Source: Conchocele bisecta
Lineage: Eukaryota > Mollusca > Bivalvia > Lucinida > Thyasiridae
Direction of reading: 5' to 3'
Length of the DNA stretch: 64,000 bases
Assembly (NCBI GenBank): GCA_029237695.1
Contig: CM055280.1
Location: 34,630,616-34,694,615, forward strand
Position numbers and translations under genes: made by a program. Shown in pieces: positions 51,682 to 61,465 of this stretch. How positions within the stretch are numbered: position 1 is the first letter of the stretch; each line of letters begins with the position of its first letter. The notes beneath the pieces were generated by a model. That model searched no databases, was not told the DNA's origin, and saw only the letters and a program-made list of their open reading frames with translations.

Positions 51682-53531
51682 TACACACAGACGCACATAC
51701 GCACATACACACATACGCACATACGCACATACGCACATACGCACATACGCACATACGCAGATACGCACGAACGCACGAAAACGCTTCACGAAAAGCACTA
51801 AGCACGAATACGCACGAACACACAAACGCACAAACGCACGTAACGCACGAACGCACGAACACACAAACACACAAACACACAAACACACACGGACACACAC
51901 ACGGACACACACACGGACACACAGTCACACACAGACACACACAGACACACACAGACACACACATCACACACAGACACACGGACACACGTACGCACGTGCG
52001 CACGTACGCACGCACGTACACACATACGCACATACACACAAACACACAAACGCACGAACGTACGAACACACGAACGCACAAACGCACAAACGCAGCACGA
52101 ACACACGAACACACGAACACACGAACACACGAACACACGAACACACAAACGCACAAACACACAAACGCACAATCACACGGACACAAGGACACACGGACAA
52201 ACACGGACACACGGACAGACAGACACACGGACAGACAGACACACGGACAGACAGACACACGGACAGACAGACACACGGGGACACAGGACACACGGACAGA
52301 CAGACACACGGACAGACCATACACACGACAGACAAACGGACAGACACACGGAACTACACACAAACAGACACAGGACAGACACACCGGACATACACACAGA
52401 CAACGGACGCACGCCACGGACACAGGACGCACGGACGCACAAACACAACAATCACACGGACACAAGGGACACACGGACAGACACACATACAGACACACGG
52501 ACAGACACACGGACATACACGGACACACACACAGACACACACAGACAAAACACGACGCACGGACGGACGCACGGGACGCACAAACACACATCACACGGAC
52601 ACAAGGACACACGGGACAGACACGGACACCACGGACAGACACACAGACAGCACACGGACAGACACACTACAGACACGGGACACACACAGGAACAGCCACA
52701 CGGCAGACACAGGCATACACGGACACACACACAGACACAGGACACACGGACGCACGCACGGACGCACGGACGCACGGACCGCACAAACACCAATCACACG
52801 GACCGGACACAACGGACACACGGACTCAGACGGACAAGGACACTCGGGACAGACACACTGACAGACACACGACAGGAACACACGGTATACACGGACACAC
52901 ACACAGACACACAGGACACACGGACGCCACGCACGGACGCACGGGACGCACGGACGGCACTACACACAAATCACAAACGGACACCAGACACGACCAGACA
53001 CGGACACACGGACAGACACAACAGACAGACACACGGACAGACCAACACGGACAGACACACAGACCAGACACTCGGACAGACACGGCATACACGGACACTA
53101 CACCAGACACAACTCATACACAACAGGACCACGGACGCACGCACCGGACGCACGGACACCGGATGGCACAACAAGGACTCAACGGACCGGCACGGCACGG
53201 ACGCACGGACACAACGGATGCACAAACGCACAATCACACGGACACAAGGACACACATACAGCCATACCAGGAACATCGGACACACAGACAGCACACGGAC
53301 AGACACACAGACAGACACACAGACACACACAGACAGACACACGGACAGACACAGACAGACACATGGACAGACACACAGACAGACACACAGACAGACACAC
53401 GGACAGACACGGACACACACACATACACACACATACACACGGACGCACAGACACACGCACAGACACACACACAGACACACGGACGCACGGACGCACGGAC
53501 GCACGCGCGCACACGCGCACACGCACACACT

Positions 53532-53563
<32 letters not shown>

Positions 53564-54069
53564 CAGTCACACGAACACACAAACACACAAACACACGGAC
53601 ACATGAACACACGGATACACAGACAGACACACAGACAGACACACACAGACATACACATGGACAGACACACAGACAGATACACATACAGACACACGGACAG
53701 ACACACGGACAGACACACGGACAGACACACAGACACACAGTCACACATACACACAGTCACACAGTCACACAGTCACACAGTTACACAGTCACACAGACAC
53801 ACAGAGACACACAGAGACACACAGAGACACACAGAGACACAGTCACACACAGACACACACAGACACACACAGACACAGTCACACAGACACACAGACACAC
53901 AGTCACACAGGACACAGACACACAGACACACAGACACACAGTCACACAGACACACAGACACACAGACACACAGACACACAGACACACAGATCACACAGAC
54001 ACAGTCACACAGACACACAGTCAAAACACTATATGCCTCCCAGCTATACTGTCAGACCAGGGGGCATAA
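51283..54069 (+). mobile_element. Pearl-like element with a giant (ACACGGAC)n array
   Basis: The 5' part CAAGAAATTTAACATGCTC with GAAGATTGGAGAAAGTACG is a diverged version of the usual start. No core units follow. Instead a 2.7-kb array of GGAC, CAGA and CACA words runs to the terminal hairpin TATGCCTCC..GGGGGCATA (54032-54068). It translates openly in several frames (836 residues of His/Thr/Asp/Arg on the plus strand), which I regard as meaningless. Confidence 0.75.
51345..54022. repeat. CA-rich compound minisatellite, 2.7 kb
   Basis: The plus strand is almost free of T. Sub-arrays differ: ACACGGAC (51345-51480, 51545-51610), CATACGCA 8-mers (51695-51770), CACGAACA / AAACGCAC (51820-52170), GGACAGACAGACACAC 16-mers (52200-52280), and a larger unit marked by AATCACACGGACACAAGG at 52171, 52450, 52589, 52792 and 53232. 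ACACAGTCACACAGAC (53740-54020) closes it. Many one-base indels occur between 52330 and 53230. Confidence 0.95.
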
Positions 54070-54312
54070 AAATAGAAAATAGAAAATAAACAGAAGACAC
54101 AAATATTTAACCCTTACAATGCTGAATTAAAAATTTGTCGTCTGCTGTTAATGTTTTATTTTACATTTATCTCATCAAACCATGTTTTGACAACACTTTA
54201 GAATCATTTCCAATGGAAATGATTCTAAAGTGTTGGCAAACCATGAGAAACAAGACAAAACATACATCGACAGCAGACGACAATTTACGTTTCCCGCATT
54301 GTAAGTGTTCAG
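54070..54312. mobile_element. PB-1 remnant followed by a PB-1 MITE
   Basis: GAAAATAGAAAATAAACAGAAG (54070-54106) is the right part of the split copy. TTAACCCTTACAATGCTGAA starts the next at 54107, with centre GAATCATTTCCAATGG AAATGATTC and a degraded right end CATTGTAAGTGTTC. Confidence 0.75.
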
Positions 54313-54386
54313 AAATTGCAACGGCAGCTGTCGATACTCTATGGAACCACCAGACTGAGAAAATGCTTGAAGGCAAAACCTGCATT

Positions 54387-54599
54387 TTAACCCTTACAAT
54401 GCTGAATTAAATTTTATCGTCTGCTGATTATTTTTTATTTTCCATTTTCATCATCAAAAACATAATTTGTCAGCACTTAAAATCATTTCCAATGGAAATG
54501 ATTCAAAGGTGCTGCCAAACCATGTTTTTATTGAGAAAAATGACAAAATTCGAAACAACAGCAGACGACAATTTTCGTTTTCCACATTCTAAGGGTTAA
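54387..54599. mobile_element. PB-1 MITE, 213-bp form, intact
   Basis: TTAA 54387 and 54596. Ends CCCTTACAATGCTGAATTAA and CCACATTCTAAGGG. Centre AATCATTTCCAATGGAAATG ATT. Confidence 0.9.
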
Positions 54600-54765
54600 A
54601 AGTGTAAGGTGGCTAAATGTATGTACACTGTGAGCCAACTAAATGTCAGCATCCAAGTGCAGTTAGAAACTCAAAACTAGAATTGTTGTATGGTGGAACC
54701 CCACTTAATTGGATATCCTGTAGTAATCAAGTGTGTCTGTAATTCAGATTGATTTATTTGTGTTT
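54600..54765. other. No gene; V-like half GGTGGAACCCCACTTAATTGG
   Basis: A single TIR-like segment of the CAGTGGAACC class lies near 54692. Nothing else is seen. Confidence 0.35.
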
Positions 54766-55115
54766 GTTGGGGTTTAACGGCCTATCAACAGCTATGGTCA
54801 TTTAAGGCCGGGTCAATGGGCTTAGTACTAAATCCCATATATGACCTGTACAAGTACATGTTCAAGTACACATACAAATGGGGGGAAAATCCCAAAATCA
54901 GAACTGAATATTTACAATAAAAAAAATAACAAGAAATGCGTCTGTCGAACGTGGATGCCACCTGCAGCATATTTGAGAAACTGTGACAAAGTGGTTAACC
55001 GAAAAGTGTGACGGACGGACGGACGGACGGACGGACCCGTTTCTTCGAAACTCGGTGGCATAAAAATATATTCAGCCCTGAAATCAGAATAATCCTGATC
55101 TGATGCCAGGATTTA
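54766..55115. repeat. X repeat split by a short pearl-like element
   Basis: TTGTTGGGGTTTAACGGCCT to AACTGAATATTTACAATAA, then the insert, then TATATTCAGCCCTGAAATCAG to TCTGATGCCAGG. Compare with the unsplit copy at 20331-20560. Confidence 0.8.
54928..55066 (+). mobile_element. Minimal pearl-like element inserted in X
   Basis: AACAAGAAATGCGTCTGTCG, GAGAAACTGTGACAAAGTGG, TTAACCGAAAAGTG, (GGAC)n at 55012-55034, then CCCGTTTCTTCGAAACTCGG with GGCATAAAAA. The palindrome TTTCTTCGAAA near the end replaces the C-run hairpin. Confidence 0.8.
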
Positions 55116-55133
55116 TTTGTGTACGTCTGTTCA

Positions 55134-55312
55134 ACAGCAATCACGTTTTGCTGCTGACAAACTTTTGGTTATTAAACACTTTAAACCTGAAAAACATTTA
55201 AATGTAAGTACTCTTTATCAATAACAAAAAAGTCACGCTCCCCAAAAAATATTATTTGATGAATGTCCATCAAATATTGATTTTATAACGAAAAACGATT
55301 TTCCTATTTTGT
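55134..55312. mobile_element. AA element, left end only (no S insertion)
   Basis: CACGTTTTGCTGCTGACAAA, CTTTTGGTTATTAAACACTT, TAAATGTAAGTACTC and GTCCATCAAATATTGATTTT follow the AA order. TTTAA lies uninterrupted where S is found in copies 1 and 2. Confidence 0.75.
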
Positions 55313-55446
55313 CAGCTTGGAATCCCACCCATTCACAAGTATTAGGCCCAAATGCAAACAAAAATATTTCTTACTTTTTGCCGCCAGTGTGTGTGACCAC
55401 TCGTGTGAAGCACCCCAACAATAGTTATAAACATAGTTATATTGAA

Positions 55447-55686
55447 TCCTTTCACCCCTAAGTAACTGGAATGGATTTTGATATGTTAATTTTGCAACCA
55501 ATCTAATAATCACAAAATGATTTTCAGACTAGTCCATTTATGAAAACGGGGTGTGTTTGTTCTCAAAACTGTGAAAATTAAAAAGTGCAGATCCTGATGA
55601 GATCGCTCGTCACGAGCCAGCTCATCTGGATCTACACTGTTTGCCAATACCACTATATAGGCCCTAACTGGTGTTGAAAGGGTTAA
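55447..55686. mobile_element. PB-3 MITE
   Basis: CCTTTCACCCCTAAGTAACT left (left TTAA changed to TGAAT). Right end CTGGTGTTGAAAGGGTTAA (TTAA 55683). Core GTGCAGATCCTGATGAGATC. Confidence 0.8.
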
Positions 55687-56008
55687 GATTCTGGCTGTTA
55701 AAATGCACTTAGGACATGTACGTGTGGCCAGTGTAGATCCTGCTATTATTTATAATAATATTCAACGGATGGATCAAACAGTTATTCAAAGACAACATGT
55801 ATTACTGAATGACGACCATCATAGGTGCAGGAGCATCCATGCAGACTGATCATGATCAGGGCTATATGCTGCTCACCATTTAGTCAATTTTCATCGAAAA
55901 ACAGTGTTGAAATTCAAACAGCTGATCAAAGACAATTAGCTAGTAGATTGTTGTTGTAAGGTCCTTTTTCCTGGCCAGAGAACAATTTTGTGTTGGCAAT
56001 AACATACA
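55687..56008. other. No gene seen
   Basis: Unique-looking. TGCAGACTGATCATGATCAG near 55840 may be an old U remnant. Confidence 0.35.
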
Positions 56009-56489
56009 GGTGGTATAACTCACAGGCATTCGGCATGTTTGGTTTTCATTGGTATAACTCTATACATATGAACAAGGCTTAAAATTCTACCTTTGGTCGG
56101 ACACGTCCTCGTGTCATAACAAAATAACATGTTTAAGCTTGTAATTTTCTATGTATTCTATGTATTTGTGCAGGATAATGATAATTCTCAAATGATCATA
56201 TGAACTTGCCACTACAATATTGACATTATATAATTAGAGCCTTAAATATATTATATATTTCATTTGTTATGAAACGAGGTTGTGTCCGACCTAGGAAAAG
56301 CAGCTGTAATTCGATAGTCTTTGCATAATTATGTTTTAACTACATTGTATGCTATTTTAACAAGATAACAAATAATTCTCAAATGAACATATAATACGAG
56401 GTAATGTCCGACCAAAGTTAGTAGCCTTGTTCATATATAGAGTTATACCGATGAAAGCCGAAACACGCTGAATGCCTGTGGTATAGCTG
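56009..56489. mobile_element. Foldback element with arms of about 100 bp
   Basis: The left arm (CACAGGCATTCGGCATGTTT, TTTTCATTGGTATAACTC, ATGAACAAGGCT, TTTGGTCGGACAC) is mirrored by the right arm (GTCCGACCAAAG, AGCCTTGTTCATATATAGAG, TTATACCGATGAAAGCCGAA, GAATGCCTGTGG). A second inverted pair lies inside (GGACACGTCCTCGTGTCATA / ATGAAACGAGGTTGTGTCC), and AATAATTCTCAAATGA is directly repeated. Confidence 0.8.
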
Positions 56490-56950
56490 GGGCCAGCAAT
56501 GGGTTCAGCTGTAGCGGAGACACACACAGTGTTGACAATAAAAGCTATCAGTGACAATTAACTGTGTGTAAGGTAATTACAAGTTCACAAATGACTTTAA
56601 TTAAAGCAAACGATCTGCATAGATAACCCATTTATCGATCAATGTAATATACATACCATTAGCATATAAACAAAGTGCACTGTTTGGTAAGCGTCAAGTT
56701 GTCTATAATAAATCACGGCCACAGACGCTCGCTCTCAGGGGTCTTTTCTTCATGGTTATAAGTCAGCAATTACTAAATCATATTGCTGCTATGTGTCAGA
56801 CGTAAACAAATATGCCAAATTTGGCTATTTTCTGGTATATTGAACGTACAAATGCTTCGTGTAGAACAAACATACTTTCTATGAACTGTAGCCTTAATGC
56901 ACTGATCTACACCAACGGAAACACAGGTTTACATCAACAAAACCCAACCC
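56490..56950. other. No gene seen
   Basis: Unique-looking DNA. Confidence 0.4.
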
Positions 56951-56952
56951 AA

Positions 56953-57240
56953 GGAATGAATGTCCTTTTTGTGGAATTTATAGGGGTATAAACTTGGAAA
57001 AGTCGCAGGAATACTGGATGAAGGCCGGAAGGCCTCGTCCAGTATTCCCGCGACTTTTCCAAGTTTATATCCCCGATAAATTCAACAAAAAGGCCATTCA
57101 TTCCCTATAATTCCAGCATTTGAAATAAATTCATCAAGAAAATGTGTTTATTTTCCGTTTTCTTAAGAATTATTTTAACTGCATCTCACGGTTATGGAAA
57201 GTAGTTCGGCGTGGGAGTTTACTGGGATATAAATTTTGGA
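56953..57240 (+). mobile_element. W-family element, tail cut at 57240
   Basis: The hairpin 56953-57104 is intact. The tail matches 41065-41220 up to TATAAATTTTGGA and then passes abruptly into S-type sequence. Confidence 0.8.
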
Positions 57241-57732
57241 TTTACAAGTGCCCACCATACAGATATAATCATTTAATAATGTTTATTTTACTGATAGTGA
57301 CACGCGGTGGTATATGTCTTAGATGTCTGTGATATAAAGAACATTTTGTGCCTACTGAGCGGGCATGCACCTTTAACATAATGGGCGGCTAGAATGCATG
57401 ATTCAATCACACATTGAGCCAATGTGTCAAAGCACTACATTAGAATAATTCAGAAAATCCCGTAAGGAGTTCCCTCCAATAAAAATACACAATGTTTGAC
57501 ATGTGCATGCAGATTTATTTGCATAAAACAAAATCCTGCTCTGCAATTCATCAGATTCACATTAACTCATTATGCCCTATACTACACATCACTGGTAATG
57601 CCCTACAGCTGCAGAGGTAAACCATGCCCTGCAGCAGCTTATCTTCTGCGAGCAGTTACCTGTCTCCCTGAGACAATTTCAGGAATTCACATAAACTGTG
57701 ACAATTGTTGTGTGTAGCGGTCTAAGGGTTAA
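57241..57732. repeat. S-derived segment, inverted twin of 48986, and PB-1 end
   Basis: CATTTAATAATGTTTATTTT with ACTGATAGTGACACGCGG (S interior), AAAGAACATTTTGTGCCTAC, GCGGGCATGCACCTTTAA (S end), then the reverse complement of 48986-49170. A PB-1 end GTAGCGGTCTAAGGGTTAA closes it at 57732. Confidence 0.75.
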
Positions 57733-58300
57733 AGCTTGTATGTCAAATCCTAAATGCACCACAGCAGAACATCAATGTATAAACAAAATAAACCTAGCTG
57801 TCATTGAGGATTTTCATATTTGGCATAACATTCATGCAACATTTTCACAACTGACCCCGACATCAATTTCAATACCTTTTGCATTAAATTTCATCAACAT
57901 GATGAATTTACTTATTCCATTTTATTTCAGTTAATTTATTGGTGAATTCGAAAATATGACACAAATAATTATGTGGTCTATTAATTAATTTGAAGTGTAT
58001 GGTTTAGAGGTTTCACTGTAATTATTTTCTACACAAAATGTGACCTGACCATTTTAACACATTACACATTACAATGCAAGTATGTAAAATTTCACATTAT
58101 TTTCTCTTTCATATTTGTTCATTCCGACGTATATATTCATTGAAACCAAATACCTCAGCAATTAGACCTTGAAATGTACTGTGGTATATATATTATGCAA
58201 CACATGCTAACAACTGCCTCATTTGCATATGTATCGCAACATTTGCATATCAATAGGATTATTATATGCACTCGACTAGTTTCTGTAATAATAAACATTT
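57733..58300. other. No gene; V-like end at about 58000
   Basis: GGTTTAGAGGTTTCACTGTAA is a solo V-type end. The remainder is unique-looking. Confidence 0.4.
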
Positions 58301-58301
58301 G

Positions 58302-58549
58302 TTTACCCAATCCATTAGGAATCTACCATTATAGCCATGGTAAATGTTCTGCTCACAAAATTTGGATGTTTTTTTTCCGCCATTTTCTTTATTTCTCCCC
58401 GAAAATATACATTGTTACCACTCATTTGAACCGTCTCGATGAGACAGTTCAAATGAGTGGTAACAATATATAGTTTTATGGAGAAATAAACAAAAGTATC
58501 TGATATTTTTCAATAAAAAGTAATGTGTCCATATATGTCAATGGGTTAA
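58302..58549. mobile_element. PB-2 MITE
   Basis: The left end GTTTACCCAATCCATTAGG is altered. The centre CATTTGAACCGTCTCGATGA GACAGTTCAAATGAGTGG is a near-perfect palindrome. The right end GTCAATGGGTTAA has TTAA at 58546. Confidence 0.8.
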
Positions 58550-58562
58550 AGTGTACGTACAT

Positions 58563-58715
58563 ACCATTAACCCTATGCAACCTGATACTAGAAACATGAA
58601 TATTCATGATAGGGCGAGACATACAAGGTATTGAACAGTGTAGACCCAGTAATTTTCACATTTATATAGCCGGAAAATTAATATATCACACTCCATTCCA
58701 GTTACTATAGGGCTG
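58563..58715. mobile_element. PB-3 MITE, heavily diverged
   Basis: CATTAACCCTATGCAACC left, CACACTCCATTCCAGTTACT plus ATAGGGC right. The GATGAGCC core is lost. Confidence 0.55.
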
Positions 58716-58755
58716 ATAAATAGTGAAAGCCCTGATGGCAATTAAAAATAATGCA

Positions 58756-58992
58756 GGGGGCCCCCGTTTCACTAAACGTCACACATGTACCACTAAAATG
58801 TTCGTCTGGAAATTTCAATTGATGGATTTACATTTATTGAGCATAGGCTGCATGCATATGCAGCCTATGCTCAATAAATGTATATCCAATAATCGTTTTC
58901 GAGAAAACATTGTTAATGTGCAATTTACAGACTATCATAAGTTTTCACTTACGAACATTTTAGTCATACGAAGTTTAGTGAAACGGCCTCCA
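58756..58992. mobile_element. R-family hairpin MITE
   Basis: GGGGGCCCCCGTTTCACTAAAC to AAGTTTAGTGAAACGGCCTCC. The centre has a 4-bp expansion (GGCTGCATGCATATGCAGCC). Confidence 0.85.
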
Positions 58993-59339
58993 GGGTCTTA
59001 AGTGGTCTGAGAAGCAATACTTCTGTTTCTGTCAAATGTCAGTAACCATTAGATGTAAATTAATCAAATAAGATAAACTTTTTATTCCAAATTCTTTGTA
59101 CAAAGAAATAGACAGAGTAAAGATCCCACAGGACTAGCTGTGATTATTTTCCTATCACAACCATGCGTGTGGCGAGTCAAATATGTACCAAGCACCTGCT
59201 ATTTCCACGCCATTCTACCTACATTTTTGTACATTATATCTCAGCAATCTACTGTAGCAATTCTGATGTGATAAAGAGCAAATAAACGACACAGTATAAC
59301 CTGGTAATGATGTAGTCCTCGTAGCTGTAACCATTTTGG
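58993..59339. other. No gene seen
   Basis: Unique-looking DNA. Confidence 0.4.
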
Positions 59340-59468
59340 AGTTATTGCGAGAAAACTTACATTTACAAAAACATGGTTTGACAGCACTTCAGAATCATTT
59401 CCAATGGAAATGGTTCTGAAGTGCTGTCAAAGCATGTTGTATTTATGTAAGTTCTCTCGAAATAACTG
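59340..59468. repeat. Long palindrome containing the PB-1 core
   Basis: AGTTATTGCGAGAAAACTTA CAT..CAAAAACATGGTTTGACAGC is mirrored by GCTGTCAAAGCATGTTGTAT..TAAGTTCTCTCGAAATAACT. The middle is CAGAATCATTTCCAATGG / AAATGGTTCTG, identical in type to PB-1. The outer arms are not PB-1 and no TTAA-CCC ends are present. Confidence 0.8.
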
Positions 59469-59498
59469 CCAAACGAACACAGCTATGAAAAGTGAAAG

Positions 59499-59610
59499 TG
59501 AATGGGTTTAACGTAACTGCTAAGGTCATATAGGGACAGGCACAGTATCATCCGACAGACCAGTGGAACGGAAATACTATGAAAGTATGTTTCATGTCCT
59601 ACTAAGGGTA
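59499..59610. repeat. X fragment
   Basis: GAATGGGTTTAACGTAACTGC, TAAGGTCATATAGGGAC and CGACAGACCAGTGGAACGG. GGTTTTGAACTCGTAACC downstream looks tRNA-derived on one strand, which would make X SINE-related. That is uncertain. Confidence 0.45.
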
Positions 59611-59781
59611 GGTTTTGAACTCGTAACCTTCAGTATCGATGGCATCATCCTCATAACTGAATGCACTTCAGAGATATGTTGTGACATTTACAGACATGTA
59701 ATGTTTATTAAAAATGCATACAGCTGTGAGGAAGGCGTTATCAATTGAAGATGTTACGTACTTACCCTGGACACATGTGCA

Positions 59782-59974
59782 TTAACCCTTACAATATGCT
59801 TAAACAAGTTAGTTGAATGCTGGTTAATTATTTGTTAATTTCCATGTTTATCAATACATAGCTTGGCAGCACATTAGATCATTTCCAAAATGCTGTCAAA
59901 CCATGTTTTTTTTTATGGAGAAAGAATACTAAATGAAAGCCAACAATTTTCGTTTGCTGTATTCCAATGGTTAA
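59782..59974. mobile_element. PB-1 MITE, diverged, shares right TTAA with PB-4
   Basis: TTAACCCTTACAATATGC left. Centre shortened (GCACATTAGATCATTTCCAA). Right end TTCCAATGGTTAA with TTAA 59971-59974, which also begins the next element. Confidence 0.7.
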
Positions 59975-60197
59975 CCCTTTCCCTGTTTTGCGATATTTTG
60001 ACTCATCCAAATCAAAAACATCTGAATAAAAGAATCAAATGCTGGGTCAAATGATGGTTAAATTATCTGATAGAGTAGAAAACATTGTGGGAAAAGGAGA
60101 AATTGCTTGTTACAAGTAATTTCTCCTTTTCCCACAATGTTTTCAAAAGACATCTTCTGCAGAGGCGTGAAGTCGTCTCTATCAGGGAAAGGGCTAA
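59971..60197. mobile_element. PB-4 MITE, about 225 bp
   Basis: TTAACCCTTTCCCTG and CAGGGAAAGGGCTAA are the inverted ends. The right target is CTAA in place of TTAA. A perfect inner hairpin (GAAAACATTGTGGGAAAAGG AGAAATT and mirror) lies at 60078-60144. Confidence 0.75.
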
Positions 60198-60214
60198 GAT
60201 TGTTCCAGCAGTAT

Positions 60215-60370
60215 AGAAAACAAATAGAAAATGTGGTCTGTCGATGCAAAAACTTCCAAAAAATAAACGGACGTACGGACGTACGGACGGACGGACGGAC
60301 GGAGGACGGACGGACGGACAAAAGAAAAGACAGGGCGAATCCTATAGCGACCTAACTAGACATTATGTTT
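60215..60370 (+). mobile_element. Minimal pearl-like element
   Basis: AAATAGAAAATGTGGTCTGTC, CAAAAACTTCCAAAAAATAA, (GGAC/GTAC)n at 60268-60319, then GACAGGGCGAATCC, as at 21330-21775. Confidence 0.65.
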
Positions 60371-60383
60371 GTAAAACATAGAT

Positions 60384-60700
60384 ATGCCCCTTGGCATACT
60401 TGACATAACAAAATGGCTAAGTGTTTCAGTGACATTCCGGGCGACAAAGGTCAAGGTCGTGTTAATGGTGGTGCGATTGTGTGATAACTGTTCAGGTCAT
60501 TCAAGTATTGAAGCAATCCTTTGCGTAATATTGACGATATTACATGTTGGAGAAACTCTTGCAAACTTTTCAACATAATTGAACACGGACGGAACGACAA
60601 ACGTATGCATGGACGTACGTATGGATGTACGTACAGACGGCACCTCAAGAGCAACATAATATGCCCCCCTTGCAATCACATAGGGGGCAAAATAATAAGT
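60384..60700 (+). mobile_element. Pearl-like element with one type C unit
   Basis: TATGCCCCTTGGCATA start hairpin, AAATGGCTAAGTGTTTC, AAGGTCAAGGTCGTGTTAAT, AAACTCTTGCAAACTTTTC, a GGACGTACGTATGGATGTAC tract and the terminal hairpin TGCCCCCC..GGGGGCA (60662-60689). Confidence 0.75.
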
Positions 60701-61019
60701 AGAACCAGGCCAATAGCAGGTACGTGTGATGTGTCTGACCCACCATATTTGAGCAAGTTGGCAATGTCAAGAACAAACTGTGGAAGCCGTTGCCATCAGC
60801 GTTATATAGTGACATTACATTACGTCTTGGAATCATTTACCATACCCCAGGTGCATATTCAATTATTAACTTGGATATTACATAATTGGAATGAAGAAAA
60901 AGACTACATATGAACAGATTTAACATGACTGGACAAGATAAAATAGTGAACTTAGCAGCTATGTAATGTTGCCCTAGATCTGAGGAGGTGGAGGTGGTGG
61001 TGGGGAGGGCATAAACATA
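60701..61019. other. No gene seen
   Basis: Unique-looking. The open frame 60521-60913 begins in the repeat and has no domain. GGAGGTGGAGGTGGTGGTGG is a short G-rich run at 60983. Confidence 0.4.
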
Positions 61020-61205
61020 TTAATATCATGCTGAGGATATGTCATTTTGGACTTAGAAATGTATGTTGTGACCACTATTTGAACCGTCTCGTCGAGACGA
61101 TTCAAATGAGTGGTCACAATATACACTTTCACTGAGAAATAAGAAATATAAAATATTTAAAAAAGTTCATACCTGTAAAGGTGTATTCCGCATGTAATGG
61201 GTTAA
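61020..61205. mobile_element. PB-2 MITE
   Basis: TTAATATCATGCTGAGG left, CGCATGTAATGGGTTAA right. The centre TATTTGAACCGTCTCGTCGA GACGATTCAAATGAG is a near-perfect palindrome. Confidence 0.8.
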
Positions 61206-61249
61206 AAGTCTGTGAATGGGTTAAAAGTTATTGACAAAACAAAACCAGA

Positions 61250-61465
61250 AATCAATAACATATGGATGGATGTACATCAAAAGCTTTAACACAAATTTCT
61301 AAGTTGTTTGACCATGAAATCGAGCACAGACGCCGCATTGGTGGGCTATAGAATGAAAATATGGATGATGACAAATAAGTACAGTATATGAAGTTTCAAG
61401 CCAATCCGACTTATAGAAACATTAAGATAGGAAGTAGTCATAAATTTTAAGACAAATGTCGATCG
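61250..61465. repeat. Single type B core unit at the head of the satellite
   Basis: TTTCTAAGTTGTTTGACCATG, GGGCTATAGAATGAAAATATGG, AAGTTTCAAGCCAATCCGAC and ATCGGACGGATGGACGGACG. Confidence 0.75.

Noticed and set aside
51096..53606. An 836-residue open frame on the plus strand
   Set aside because: It is a translation of the CA-rich array (His/Thr/Asp/Arg only). Other frames and the opposite strand are equally open, and the first 60 residues are MITE sequence.
51333..53760. Long Cys/Val-rich minus-strand frames
   Set aside because: They are the opposite strand of the same array.
59595..59640. A tRNA-derived head in the X repeat
   Set aside because: GGTTTTGAACTCGTAACC is only loosely B-box-like and is seen in one copy. 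It is noted as uncertain and not called.
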